Of a stretch of 64,000 nt of DNA, positions 1 to 8,764 are shown in pieces (position 1 is the stretch's first letter; every line of letters begins with the position of its first letter). The stretch comes from Pseudomonas graminis (lineage in GTDB: Bacteria; Pseudomonadota; Gammaproteobacteria; Pseudomonadales; Pseudomonadaceae), in contig NZ_CP053746.1 of the NCBI RefSeq assembly GCF_013201545.1, positions 124,001-188,000 of the forward strand, given 5' to 3'. The translations under genes and the position numbers were made by a program. Under the pieces are notes generated by a model that saw only the letters and a list, made by a program, of their open reading frames with translations, did no database searches and was not told where the DNA came from.

Positions 1-2
1 TC

Positions 3-1442
3 ACGATTCCGGCCTCGGCCAGTGGTCAGATCAAAGTGAGCTGGCAGGGCTGCGCCGATGCCGGCTTGTGTTATCCCCCGCAAAGCCAGCCCGTCAGTGT
101 GGGCAGCGGCAACGGGCAACCCGCCAACGCTCAAGTCGGCGATCAGGCTGAAGATCAAGCGCTGGCCAGTGGCCTCGCGCAACGTTCTCTGGCCCTGAGC
201 CTGCTGGCGTTTTTCGGGCTGGGTCTGCTGCTGGCGTTCACCCCGTGTTCACTGCCGATGCTGCCGATCCTGGCCGGCGTGGTAGTCGGCAGCGGCGCGA
301 GACCGGCACGAGGTTTTGCGCTGGCCGGCGTCTACGTGCTGAGCATGGCGTTGATCTATGCCGGGCTGGGCGTGGTCGCCGCGCTGTTGGGCAGCAACCT
401 GCAATCGACCCTGCAACAGCCGTGGCTGCTGGGCAGTTTCGCGGTGCTGTTTGTGCTGCTTGCGCTGCCGATGTTTGGCTTCTTCGAGCTGCAGTTGCCG
501 GGTTTCCTGCGCGACCGTCTGGAGAAGGCCGGGCGTCAGCGCCACGGTGGCAGTCTGTTGGGCGCATCTCTTCTCGGCGCGCTGTCGGGACTGATGATCG
601 GCCCCTGCATGACCGCCCCCCTGGCGGGCGCGCTGCTGTATATCGCCCAGAGCGGCAATGCGCTGCACGGCGCCCTGGTGTTGTTCGTCATGGGGCTGGG
701 CATGGGCCTGCCGTTGTTGCTGCTGGTCACGGTCGGCACACGTTTTCTGCCTAAACCGGGGGCCTGGATGAACCTGGTCAAAGGCCTCTTCGGGTTTCTA
801 CTACTGGGCACGGCGCTGATCATGATCCGGCCGCTGCTCGCCGACGTACTGTGGATGGCGCTGTTCGGCGCGCTGCTGATCGTGGTTGCTTATAGCGCTA
901 TCCTGCAGACCCGGTTGCTGCCACGCGCCTCACTCCTCTGCGCACCCATCGGCCTGGTCGTGGGGCTGTGGGGCGTGATGATGGTGACCGGCGCGGCGGC
1001 GGGCGGCGACGATCCCTGGCAGCCGCTCAAGGTCTACAGCGGGTCGAGTTCGTCTACCGCGATTGAAGCCCATGATGCATTCACCACTATCAAGGACCCG
1101 CAGGCCCTGGACCGGGAACTCGCCGCCGCCGTAGCCGCCGGGCAGTGGGTGCTGGTCGACTACTACGCCGACTGGTGCGTGTCCTGCAAGATCATGGAGA
1201 AGAACGTGTTCGCCAAGGCTGAAACCCTGCAGGCATTGAACGGCGTGCGCCTGCTGCGCCTCGATGTCACTGCGGACAACGACGCAAGCCGCGCGCTGCT
1301 CGGTCGTTTCAACGTGCTGGGCCCGCCGACGCTGGTGTGGATCGCACCGGACGGCAGCGAAAGGCGCGATCGGCGAATCACCGGCGAAGTCGACCTTGAG
1401 GGCTTTTTGCAGCACTGGGAAACGACCCGGGGGCGTGGCTGA
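3..1442 (+). CDS. dsbD: Thiol:disulfide interchange protein DsbD, 5'-truncated by window edge
   Basis: Inner-membrane reductase that carries electrons from cytoplasmic thioredoxin to periplasmic partners. The reading frame is open back to base 3, so the start and signal peptide lie outside the window. Visible parts in order are the end of the N-terminal periplasmic domain with its cysteine pair (CADAGLCYPP), a block of about eight membrane helices with the two reactive cysteines (FTPCSLPML and IGPCMTAPL), and a C-terminal thioredoxin domain with the active site DWCVSCK. All six redox cysteines of DsbD are therefore present. The stop overlaps the next start by one base (TGATG), so it is the first visible gene of a three-gene redox operon. 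The same trio occurs in P. aeruginosa as dsbD2, a TlpA-like gene and dsbG (from memory), so this may be the second DsbD paralogue of the strain. Confidence 0.93.
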   Translation, partial: TIPASASGQIKVSWQGCADAGLCYPPQSQPVSVGSGNGQPANAQVGDQAEDQALASGLAQRSLALSLLAFFGLGLLLAFTPCSLPMLPILAGVVVGSGARPARGFALAGVYVLSMALIYAGLGVVAALLGSNLQSTLQQPWLLGSFAVLFVLLALPMFGFFELQLPGFLRDRLEKAGRQRHGGSLLGASLLGALSGLMIGPCMTAPLAGALLYIAQSGNALHGALVLFVMGLGMGLPLLLLVTVGTRFLPKPGAWMNLVKGLFGFLLLGTALIMIRPLLADVLWMALFGALLIVVAYSAILQTRLLPRASLLCAPIGLVVGLWGVMMVTGAAAGGDDPWQPLKVYSGSSSSTAIEAHDAFTTIKDPQALDRELAAAVAAGQWVLVDYYADWCVSCKIMEKNVFAKAETLQALNGVRLLRLDVTADNDASRALLGRFNVLGPPTLVWIAPDGSERRDRRITGEVDLEGFLQHWETTRGRG

Positions 1443-2290
1443 TGCTGAGTTTTTCCGTCGGGCCGTTAGCCCTGTCGCTCAACCATCTGCTGCTGCTCGT
1501 TGCCCTCGCGCTGGCGACGTTGGTCGGCTGGATCAGTGGCCGCAAGCAGAGGATCAACCCGGAACGCGCCGTGTTCGGCCTGTTCATGTTCGGGCTTCTG
1601 GTGGCTCGTATGGCGTTCGTCGCGCGCTACTGGCCGCAGTATGAGAGTGACCCGCTGCGCATCGTCGATATCCGCGACGGCGGCTTCAGTACCTGGCCCG
1701 GCGTGATCGCCGTTGTGGCCAGCGCCGTCACGATGGTGTGGCGGCGACCGTTGCAGCGCAGGCCACTGGGGTGGGGCGTCGCTAGCGGATTGCTGTTCTG
1801 GTGGCTGAGCAGTCTGGCGGTCGAAAGCGTTCGTCAGGATGCCCCGCTGCCGGATCTGGCGTTTCGCAATGACAAGGGCGAGCGCGTTCACTTGCGCGAC
1901 TACGACGGGCGCAAGCTGGTGATCAACCTGTGGGCGACGTGGTGCCCGCCCTGCCGGAGGGAAATGCCAGTCCTGCAAGCCGCGCAACAGGCCAATCCCG
2001 ACGTCCTGTTTCTGTTCGTCAATCAGGGAGAAAGCCCACGTGACGTGGCGGCCTTTCTCGGCAGCCAAGGTCTGCAGCTGGACAACGTGTTGTTCGATGA
2101 CAGGGGTGATCTGGGCCGACATGCCGGATCAGCCGCCCTGCCCACGACGCTGTTTTACGGCGAGAACGGCCGACAACAGGACGGGCATCTGGGCGAACTG
2201 TCCAGCGCCAGCCTGAAACATTACCTGGACGGTTTCGGCCAGCCTACCTCCTCTTCCACCCCGTCTTCACAGCAAAGGATCACCCCATGA
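1442..2290 (+). CDS. Membrane-anchored TlpA/DsbE-like thioredoxin
   Basis: Protein of 282 residues with two parts. The first 130 or so residues hold several hydrophobic segments and resemble the membrane part of the prolipoprotein diacylglyceryl transferase-like proteins sometimes fused to thioredoxins. The second part is a TlpA-type thioredoxin with the motif WATWCPPCRREM near residue 167 and the cis-proline region ALPTTLFYG near residue 231. WCPPC suits a reducing role, so it probably passes electrons from DsbD to DsbG or another periplasmic thiol protein. It starts inside the dsbD stop and ends four bases into dsbG (ATGA), which implies translational coupling. The role is inferred from motif and context; its substrate is unknown. 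Confidence 0.85.
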   Translation: MLSFSVGPLALSLNHLLLLVALALATLVGWISGRKQRINPERAVFGLFMFGLLVARMAFVARYWPQYESDPLRIVDIRDGGFSTWPGVIAVVASAVTMVWRRPLQRRPLGWGVASGLLFWWLSSLAVESVRQDAPLPDLAFRNDKGERVHLRDYDGRKLVINLWATWCPPCRREMPVLQAAQQANPDVLFLFVNQGESPRDVAAFLGSQGLQLDNVLFDDRGDLGRHAGSAALPTTLFYGENGRQQDGHLGELSSASLKHYLDGFGQPTSSSTPSSQQRITP

Positions 2291-3054
2291 ACTTCATTCA
2301 CCCTGCGTTCATCGCCGTCGCCGTTTCGCTCAGCCTGCCAGCCTCGCTGGTTCACGCCGAAGACTTGCCCGCTCCGATCAAGGCACTGGAGGCCAAAGGC
2401 GCGACTATCAAAGGCAGCTTCGACGCGCCGGCCGGGCTGAAGGGTTACGCCGCCGAGTACCAGAATCAGGGCATGGCGCTGTACCTGACCCCTGACGGCA
2501 AGCATGTGCTCGCCGGCAATCTGTTCAACGAAAAGGGCGAAGACCTGAGCACCGCGCCCCTGCAGAAACTGGTCTATGGGCCAATGGCCGAGGCGATGTG
2601 GAGCCGCATGGAAAACAGCACCTGGATCGCCGACGGTGCCACAACTGCGCCCAAAATCATCTACCTGTTCAGCGACGCCAACTGTCCGTACTGCAACCTG
2701 TTCTGGGAGCAGGCGCGGCCATGGGTCAAATCGGGGAAAGTACAGTTGCGCCACATCATGGTCGGCGTGATCCGCGAGGACAGCGCTGCCAAAGCCGCGA
2801 GCCTGCTGGCCGACGCGAACCCGGAAGTCGCCCTGCAGAACCACGAGCAGGCGGGCAAAGCCAGCACGCTCAAGGCTATGCAAAACATCCCCAAAGACCT
2901 TCAGGCAAAACTCGACGCCAATATGAAACTGATGGAAGACATGGGCCTTTCAGCCACTCCGTCGATTTTCTACAAGGACGAGGCCGGACACCTCCAGCAG
3001 CAACAGGGCGCGCCCCGGCCGGAGGCGCTGGCGAAAATGATGGGGCCGAAATAA
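2287..3054 (+). CDS. dsbG: Thiol:disulfide interchange protein DsbG
   Basis: Periplasmic disulfide isomerase and sulfenic-acid reductase of 255 residues. It has an N-terminal signal peptide ending near VHA/ED (residues 21-23), a dimerisation domain with the AEYQNQGMALYLTPDGKHV stretch typical of DsbC/DsbG, and a thioredoxin domain with the active site DANCPYCNLFW near residue 133. CPYC is the DsbG signature, whereas DsbC has CGYC. The cis-proline loop reads SATPSIFYKD. The start overlaps the TlpA-like stop by four bases. DsbD, encoded first in the operon, is the known electron donor for DsbG, so the operon appears self-contained. Confidence 0.93.
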   Translation: MNFIHPAFIAVAVSLSLPASLVHAEDLPAPIKALEAKGATIKGSFDAPAGLKGYAAEYQNQGMALYLTPDGKHVLAGNLFNEKGEDLSTAPLQKLVYGPMAEAMWSRMENSTWIADGATTAPKIIYLFSDANCPYCNLFWEQARPWVKSGKVQLRHIMVGVIREDSAAKAASLLADANPEVALQNHEQAGKASTLKAMQNIPKDLQAKLDANMKLMEDMGLSATPSIFYKDEAGHLQQQQGAPRPEALAKMMGPK

Positions 3055-3205
3055 AGGCGCTGTGACGCCGCCTTAATCAGCGGGCTATAAATGAGGCGCT
3101 CTGACCAGTGGCGACACGCGATCCAACCTGGCTACTGCACGGGCCTGTCAGACGTGTAAAAATGTCGACCACCATCTCAAGAGCCACAGTCAGGAGGCGC
3201 GCTCC

Positions 3206-3769
3206 ATGCGTTACGCCGAAGATCACAAAGCCCAGACCCACCAGCGCATCCTTCAGGAAGCCGCCGCGCGCTTTCGCCGTGACGGCATTGGCGCGACCGG
3301 TTTGCAGCCCTTGATGAAGGCATTGGGCCTGACCCATGGCGGTTTCTACGCCCACTTCAAATCCAAGGACGACCTGGTCGAAAAATCCCTGCGATGTGCC
3401 GTCGACCAATTGCATGCTTCACGGGCCGAGAAACTGGCAGAAGACAGCTCGACCCAGGCGTTCATCGACCTGTACCTGTCGACCGCCCATCGCGATCATC
3501 CGGAAAAGGGCTGCCCGCTGCCGACCATGGCGTCCGAGCTGGGCCAGCGCGGGCAACCGAGCGAGATCACCGACGAGTTGATCAACCGCATGCTCGCCAC
3601 CCTCGAAGCCGGAATGCCGGCCGACGGGCAGAGCAGCGACAAGAGCGTGATGCTTATGTCCGGGCTGGTGGGGGCGATGGTGCTGGCGCGCAGCGCGAAA
3701 GATCCGGCACTGGCCGAGCGAATTCTGGAGACCACCCGCGATCAGCTCAAGCAACTGATCGAAGGCTGA
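3206..3769 (+). CDS. TetR/AcrR family transcriptional regulator
   Basis: Regulator of 187 residues. The N-terminal helix-turn-helix covers about residues 10-55 (RILQEAAARFRRDGI through LTHGGFYAHFKSKDDLV), in the style of the YxHFxSKxxL recognition region. The C-terminal half is a ligand and dimer domain with no recognisable ligand. A strong ribosome site (AGGAGG, eight bases upstream) fixes the start at MRYAEDHKAQ. It runs towards the FabF-like gene and ends 60 bases from it, with a hairpin between. The target is not shown by the sequence; the convergent SDR/FabF-like pair is a plausible candidate but that is inference. Confidence 0.88.
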   Translation: MRYAEDHKAQTHQRILQEAAARFRRDGIGATGLQPLMKALGLTHGGFYAHFKSKDDLVEKSLRCAVDQLHASRAEKLAEDSSTQAFIDLYLSTAHRDHPEKGCPLPTMASELGQRGQPSEITDELINRMLATLEAGMPADGQSSDKSVMLMSGLVGAMVLARSAKDPALAERILETTRDQLKQLIEG

Positions 3770-3775
3770 CCCTCA

Positions 3776-3803
3776 CTTCCCTGCCCTCTTCGCGGCAGGG
3801 AAG
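3776..3803. terminator. Hairpin between convergent genes
   Basis: A perfect 10-bp stem (CTTCCCTGCC with GGCAGGGAAG) and an 8-base loop lie exactly between two converging genes. There is no clean T-tract on either side, so it is a weak intrinsic terminator or only a bidirectional transcription barrier. Confidence 0.5.
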
Positions 3804-3829
3804 CATCTCGTTTATTTCACTGAGGCCTC

Positions 3830-5104
3830 TCAGGGATGCCAGCGACGAAACAACACGCTGGCGTTCACGCCCCCGAAGCCAAAACCGTTCGACAGTGCGT
3901 ACTCGATGTTCATCGGACGTGCCTTGCCGTGGACGATGTCGATGCCTGTTGCCGCCTCGTCAGGGTTCTCCAGATTCAGCGTCATCGGCGCGATCTGATC
4001 GCGGATCGCCAATGCCGTGAATATGGCCTCGATCCCGCCTGCTGCGCCGAGCAGGTGCCCGGTGGCTGATTTGGTCGACGTCACCGCAACACCATTCTGG
4101 TCACCAAACACCGTTTTGATCGCCGCCATTTCACCCTTGTCCCCCACCGGGGTGGACGTGGCGTGGGCGTTGACGTGCTGGACGTCGGCAGGTTGGATGC
4201 CGGCCTGACGGATCGCTGCCTGCATCGCCCGGCGCGCGCCGCTGCCATCTTCTGGCCCGGCCGTCAGGTGATAGGCGTCAGCGCTGGTGCCGTAACCGAC
4301 CAGTTCGACAATGGGCGTGGCGCCGCGGGCGAGTGCATGCTCCAGGGTTTCGATGACGATGATCCCCGCGCCCTCACCCATGACGAAGCCGTCGCGGTCC
4401 CGGTCGAACGGCCGCGACGCGCGCTCCGGCGTGTCGTTGAAGCCATTGGAGAGCGCCCGCGCCGCCGCGAAGCCACCCAGGGCAACGCGATCGATGCAGG
4501 CTTCGGCGCCACCGCAGATGGCCACGTCCGCTTCACCGTTGCGGATCAGCCGCGCGGCATCGCCGATCGCCTGGACGCCCGCTGCACATGCGGTGACCGG
4601 AGCGCCCAGCGGGCCTTTGAAACCGTGCTGGATCGACACATGCCCGGCTGCCAGATTGACCAGAAACGACGGAATGGTGAACGGCGACAGACGCCGCGGC
4701 CCGCGGGTATCCGTGATGCGCACGGCCTCGGCGATGGCACCGAAACCGCCCACGCCGGCGCCGATGATGGTCGCGGTGCGTTCGCGTTCTTCCTCGGTGG
4801 ACGGCGCCCAACCCGCCTGCTTGACTGCCTGTTGCGCAGCGCCCAGGGCAAAGAGGATGAAGCGGTCCATCTTCTTCTGCTCCTTGGGCGGCGCGGCAGC
4901 GTCAGCATCAAATCCGGCTTCAGGGTCTTGCTCCAGCGTCGGCACCGGGCCGCCGACTTTCCCCGCCAGATCAGCCACCGTCTGCTCAGGCAACTGCACG
5001 ATGCCGGAGCGGCCTTCGAGCAACCGCTTCCATACCGCTTCGACGCCGGAGCCCAATGGCGTTACCAGCCCCATACCCGTCACTACGATGCGACGCTCAC
5101 TCAT
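3830..5104 (-). CDS. Beta-ketoacyl-ACP synthase II-like protein (FabF paralogue)
   Basis: Condensing enzyme of the KAS I/II family, 424 residues, the usual FabF length. The catalytic triad is visible: Cys173 (VTACAAGVQAIG), His314 (VNAHATSTPVGD) and His350 (KSATGHLLGAAGG). It should condense malonyl-ACP with an acyl-ACP in the cytoplasm. It lies 40 bases behind an SDR on the same strand, with a good ribosome site (AGGAAAAGG). It is not next to acpP, fabG, fabD or pabC, so it is an extra paralogue and not the housekeeping fabF. There is an Asp/Ala-rich insertion near residues 58-72. The pair with an SDR that could act as a ketoreductase suggests a side fatty-acid or modified-acyl pathway, which is inference. 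Confidence 0.88.
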   Translation of the reverse strand: MSERRIVVTGMGLVTPLGSGVEAVWKRLLEGRSGIVQLPEQTVADLAGKVGGPVPTLEQDPEAGFDADAAAPPKEQKKMDRFILFALGAAQQAVKQAGWAPSTEEERERTATIIGAGVGGFGAIAEAVRITDTRGPRRLSPFTIPSFLVNLAAGHVSIQHGFKGPLGAPVTACAAGVQAIGDAARLIRNGEADVAICGGAEACIDRVALGGFAAARALSNGFNDTPERASRPFDRDRDGFVMGEGAGIIVIETLEHALARGATPIVELVGYGTSADAYHLTAGPEDGSGARRAMQAAIRQAGIQPADVQHVNAHATSTPVGDKGEMAAIKTVFGDQNGVAVTSTKSATGHLLGAAGGIEAIFTALAIRDQIAPMTLNLENPDEAATGIDIVHGKARPMNIEYALSNGFGFGGVNASVLFRRWHP

Positions 5105-5144
5105 GGGTTCACCTTTTCCTCGTTTTTGGCAGTGGCCGGCACCG

Positions 5145-5948
5145 TTAAGCGCCCGCCGTTTTGTAACGTTGCGCCGCGTGCTGCAGCGACAGACTCGGGC
5201 CTAGCGCCAGGCGTGCCTGGGTGAAAGCCTGCCAGTGCGCGGCATCGGGCAGCGATGGAATGGTCACCAGCTCCTTCTGATCAAACCCGGCCAAGGCGGC
5301 GTCGACCATTTCGTTGACGTCCATGACCATCTCCGCCGGGAAGGCATTGATGTCCATGCCCGCGCGCTCCCAGATTTCAGTCCGGGTCGCGCCAGGCAGC
5401 ACCGCCTGAACCTGCACGCCCTTTTCGCTCATCTCGGCGGCGAGCGACTGGGTGAGGCTCAACACGTAAGCCTTGCTGGCGGCGTACACCGCGTTGAAGC
5501 GTTCCGGCAACAATGGCACCACGGACGCGATGTTGATGATCGCCCCGGTACCGCGCGTCGCAAAACCGGCCGCTGCGGCTGAGGCCAGATGGGTCAGCGC
5601 AACGATATTGAGTTGGATCAGACGGTCCACTTCGCCCATATCCGATTCGGCGAGGGGGGTGCTCAGTGCAACCCCGGCGTTGTTCACCAGCAGCGTGATC
5701 GATGCGTCCGTGCGCAGCCGTTGCTCGAGGGCACTGACGTCGGCGGGCTGGGTCAAGTCGGCTTTCACCACCTCGACATTGATCGAATGTTTCGCGCGCA
5801 GATCCGTCGCCAGCGCTTCCAGGCGCGCCTGGTCACGGGCCACCAGGATCAGATCAAATCCGCGCTGTGCCAGGCGGTCCGCGTAGGTGAAACCAATGCC
5901 CGACGATGCGCCGGTGATGACAGCTTTGCCTTGATTTTGACTCGTCAT
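5145..5948 (-). CDS. Short-chain dehydrogenase/reductase
   Basis: Classical SDR of 267 residues. It shows the nucleotide-binding motif TGASSGIG (residues 12-19), NNAG near residue 88, NIAS with the catalytic serine region near residue 140, and YAASK near residue 155. It should be an NAD(P)H-dependent oxidoreductase on a hydroxyl or keto group. It reads into the FabF-like gene and is probably co-transcribed with it. A ribosome site (GGAGA) precedes the start. A 14-bp palindrome sits in its promoter region at 5990-6003. The specific substrate cannot be told from the sequence. Confidence 0.88.
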   Translation of the reverse strand: MTSQNQGKAVITGASSGIGFTYADRLAQRGFDLILVARDQARLEALATDLRAKHSINVEVVKADLTQPADVSALEQRLRTDASITLLVNNAGVALSTPLAESDMGEVDRLIQLNIVALTHLASAAAAGFATRGTGAIINIASVVPLLPERFNAVYAASKAYVLSLTQSLAAEMSEKGVQVQAVLPGATRTEIWERAGMDINAFPAEMVMDVNEMVDAALAGFDQKELVTIPSLPDAAHWQAFTQARLALGPSLSLQHAAQRYKTAGA

Positions 5949-5989
5949 GAACGTTCTCCACGGGTAAGTGAGCGTAGCTGCGGATGGAT

Positions 5990-6003
5990 ATTACGCCCGT
6001 AAT
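5990..6003. promoter_or_regulatory. Palindromic operator candidate upstream of SDR/FabF-like pair
   Basis: ATTACG-CC-CGTAAT is a perfect dyad 42 bases upstream of the SDR start, next to an A/T-rich stretch (about 6003-6017) that would serve as a -10 region. Position and symmetry suit a TetR- or HxlR-type repressor. The cognate regulator is unknown; no matching sequence is seen upstream of the nearby TetR gene. Confidence 0.5.
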
Positions 6004-6077
6004 TTAAAAAATAATATGTCGATCGTCATTTTTCTGATCGGTCCGCGAACGGCGGGCTTTGGGTTATTGCAGGCATG

Positions 6078-6102
6078 AAAAAGGCCGATCAGTGATCGGC
6101 CT
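6078..6102 (-). terminator. Rho-independent terminator of the comEA-like gene
   Basis: Read on the minus strand, an 8-bp stem AGGCCGAT/ATCGGCCT with a 5-base loop is followed at once by TTTTTC. It lies 16 bases past the comEA-like stop. Confidence 0.85.
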
Positions 6103-6117
6103 CAGGCTCATGGGGTT

Positions 6118-6462
6118 TCAGTCAATCGACAGCTTGTCGCGGTTCTTGTCCAGCAGCGCCTTGCCAATGCCTTTCACTTCGATCAACTCGTCGACGGCCG
6201 TAAAGCCGCCGTGCTCTTCACGGTACGCGATGATGGCATTGGCCTTGGCGGCGCCGATGCCTGATAGCTCTTTCTGCAGGGTCTCCGCACTGGCGGCGTT
6301 GAGATTGACCTTTGAGCCCTGCACACCCAGCGGAGCGGAAATCGCAGGCTTGGCGACGTCTGCCGGCGTGGTGGCAGGGGCGGCGGAAGTCGCGGCATTC
6401 ACGGCGAGGGATGTACCCGCCAGCAGCGCGAAGATCAAGGAGGACAGATAAGAAGTACGCAT
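6118..6462 (-). CDS. ComEA-like helix-hairpin-helix protein
   Basis: Small secreted protein of 114 residues. A signal peptide covers residues 1-23 (cleavage near VNA), followed by an Ala/Pro-rich linker. Two helix-hairpin-helix motifs form the C-terminal part ([19 protein letters not shown] and [16 protein letters not shown]), which is the ComEA DNA-binding fold. Homologues bind incoming DNA in the periplasm of competent bacteria, but in many Pseudomonas the gene simply sits beside wbpM and its role is untested. It is monocistronic here, with its own terminator. Confidence 0.88.
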   Translation of the reverse strand: MRTSYLSSLIFALLAGTSLAVNAATSAAPATTPADVAKPAISAPLGVQGSKVNLNAASAETLQKELSGIGAAKANAIIAYREEHGGFTAVDELIEVKGIGKALLDKNRDKLSID

Positions 6463-6659
6463 GAGTCATGCTCCATGGGCATCGTAAGTGGAAGCAGCAT
6501 TCCTGAGCTGCTTTCCAAACCTAGCCGATGGCGGCAGTGCGTCAATGCAGGGATCGGTGACCGGATATGTCCCGGCGCGCAGGCCCGGTATATGTGGGGC
6601 TCCCGCCCGATTCAGGCCCGGTTTGGCTGAGTAAGAAAAGGTTTCCGCGGCGCGTGCGC

Positions 6660-8654
6660 TTACGGTTCCCGACGACGCTGCTGATGAATCCAGTCGACGA
6701 TATCGCCTTCCGGGGCGTAGCCGCTGACGGTGTCACCGAGGATCTGCCGAACGCGAGTGTAATCGTCATCGTCGAGCGCCTTGAGCAGATGCGAGAGGCT
6801 TTGCTTGAAAACGTCCCACGAAAGGAAATCTTCCTGGGCGCTCATGATCATCGGGTGGCGAGTCGCCGCAACGTTGTTGCCGATCAACAGCTCCTCGTAG
6901 AGCTTCTCGCCAGGCCGCAGCCCGGTGAATTCGATGGCAATGTCGCCTTGCGGGTTGTGTTCCGAGCGAATGCTCAGGCCCGACAGATGCACCATCTTCT
7001 CCGCCAGCTCGATGATGCGCACCGGCTCGCCCATGTCGAGCACGAACACGTCGCCGCCCTGCCCCATGGAACCTGCCTGAATCACCAGTTGCGCGGCTTC
7101 CGGGATAGTCATGAAGTAGCGGGTGATCTTCGGGTGCGTGACCGTCAGCGGCCCGCCGGATTTGATCTGCTGATGAAACAGCGGAATCACCGAGCCGGAG
7201 GAACCCAGCACGTTGCCGAAGCGCACCATGATGAATCGCGTCTTGTTGACCTGATGCACATTGGAGCGATCGCCGAACATGACCGGCGCGGTTTCGCGGC
7301 TCAACGCCTGCAGCGTCAGCTCGGCCAGTCGCTTGGTGCTGCCCATCACGTTGGTCGGGCGCACGGCCTTGTCGGTTGAAATCAGCACGAAGTTGGCCAC
7401 GCCCGCCTGCAGCGCCGCCTGGGCAGCATTCAGCGTACCGACCACATTGTTAAGCACGCCCTCGGCAATGTTGTGCTCGACCATCGGCACATGCTTGTAG
7501 GCCGCCGCGTGGTAGACGGTATTGACCTGCCAGGTTTTCATCACGTCCAGCAGCTTGGCGTGATTGCGGATCGAACCCAGAATGGGCAGCAATTTGACCT
7601 TGAGCGACTCGCGAGCGACGCGCCGCTCCAGCTCGGTGAGGATCGTGTACAGGTTGAATTCGCTATGATCGAGCAGCAACAGCGTGGTCGGCTTCAGGAG
7701 CAGGATTTGCCGACACAGCTCCGAACCGATCGAGCCCCCCGCCCCGGTCACAAGCACGCACTGATTCTTGATGCAGTGTTCGAGCAATTCTTCCTGGGCA
7801 GGCACTGCGTCGCGGCCGAGCAGGTCGGCGATGTCGACTTCCTGAAGATCGTCGACCTTCACCCGTCCCGCGGCCAGATCAGAGAAATTCGGCACGCTGC
7901 GCACGTGCAGCGGGAAGCCCTCGAGAAACCCCAGAATTTCCCGTCTCCGCGCCCGTGCCGAGGACGGGACCGCCAGCAGGATTTCCTGCGCGCCCGTGAC
8001 GTTGATCATCTGCTGGATGTGCTTGGGCTTGTAAACTTGCAGCCCGGAAATGACCCTGTTGGAGATCGAATCATCGTCATCGATGAATGCCACCGGACGC
8101 ATTGACCGGCCCATGCGCAATGCGGCAACCAACTGGTTACCCGCCGCACCGGCACCATAAACGGCCACTTTGGGCAGCCCATCGTCCCGGGTGGCAAAAG
8201 GAACATGGCGAACGGCGGAGAACCAGTCCCCCAGGAAATACTGACGCATGGCCAGGCGCAGTCCGCCAATCATGACCATGCTCAGCCACCAGTAATTGAA
8301 CATCACCGATCGCGGTACGACATGCTGGTGGTTGCTGTAGAGGTAGACGATAAACCCGAGAATCAGCGCCGAGAGGCTGACAGCCTTGATGATCGCGATC
8401 AGCGCGTCATTGCCGAAATAGCGCATGACTGCGCGGTACATGCCGAAACGAATGAACAGCGGGATAGCAACAACGGGCGCACAGGCGAACAGCCAGGTGT
8501 GGATTTCCAGGGGGTTGATGAGTTCGTCGATGCCCAGGCGGACGACAAACGCCATCCACAAGGCAAACCAGATCAGACAGACGTCTGCGGCGACCTGCAT
8601 GATCCGCTTGTGCCGGCGAGGCAGCGCCAGCAGCGAAGTACGAATTTTCTCCAT
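6660..8654 (-). CDS. wbpM: WbpM-like nucleotide-sugar 4,6-dehydratase
   Basis: Inner-membrane enzyme of 664 residues, the usual WbpM/PglF size. About four membrane helices occupy residues 20-130. Two Rossmann modules follow, with VYGAGAAGNQL near residue 150 and VTGAGGSIGSELCRQ near residue 295. The active site carries the WbpM-type Ser-Met-Lys in place of Ser-Tyr-Lys (LISTDKAVRPTNVMGSTK). It should convert UDP-GlcNAc to a 4-keto-6-deoxy sugar for O-antigen. The ATG at 8654 is preferred over an upstream GTG because GAGGGG lies five bases before it. In P. aeruginosa wbpM closes the O-antigen locus that starts at ihfB; the same gene order holds here, but with very few genes between. Confidence 0.9.
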   Translation of the reverse strand: MEKIRTSLLALPRRHKRIMQVAADVCLIWFALWMAFVVRLGIDELINPLEIHTWLFACAPVVAIPLFIRFGMYRAVMRYFGNDALIAIIKAVSLSALILGFIVYLYSNHQHVVPRSVMFNYWWLSMVMIGGLRLAMRQYFLGDWFSAVRHVPFATRDDGLPKVAVYGAGAAGNQLVAALRMGRSMRPVAFIDDDDSISNRVISGLQVYKPKHIQQMINVTGAQEILLAVPSSARARRREILGFLEGFPLHVRSVPNFSDLAAGRVKVDDLQEVDIADLLGRDAVPAQEELLEHCIKNQCVLVTGAGGSIGSELCRQILLLKPTTLLLLDHSEFNLYTILTELERRVARESLKVKLLPILGSIRNHAKLLDVMKTWQVNTVYHAAAYKHVPMVEHNIAEGVLNNVVGTLNAAQAALQAGVANFVLISTDKAVRPTNVMGSTKRLAELTLQALSRETAPVMFGDRSNVHQVNKTRFIMVRFGNVLGSSGSVIPLFHQQIKSGGPLTVTHPKITRYFMTIPEAAQLVIQAGSMGQGGDVFVLDMGEPVRIIELAEKMVHLSGLSIRSEHNPQGDIAIEFTGLRPGEKLYEELLIGNNVAATRHPMIMSAQEDFLSWDVFKQSLSHLLKALDDDDYTRVRQILGDTVSGYAPEGDIVDWIHQQRRREP

Positions 8655-8764
8655 TTTCCCCTCAAGCACGCGTTCAAACTCCTTTCAGTCGACCCCTGCG
8701 CCGACCATTGATTCCTGTCCCGCCGGGGGATTCGGATCAACAGCTTCAGCGCCAATGTCCACGC

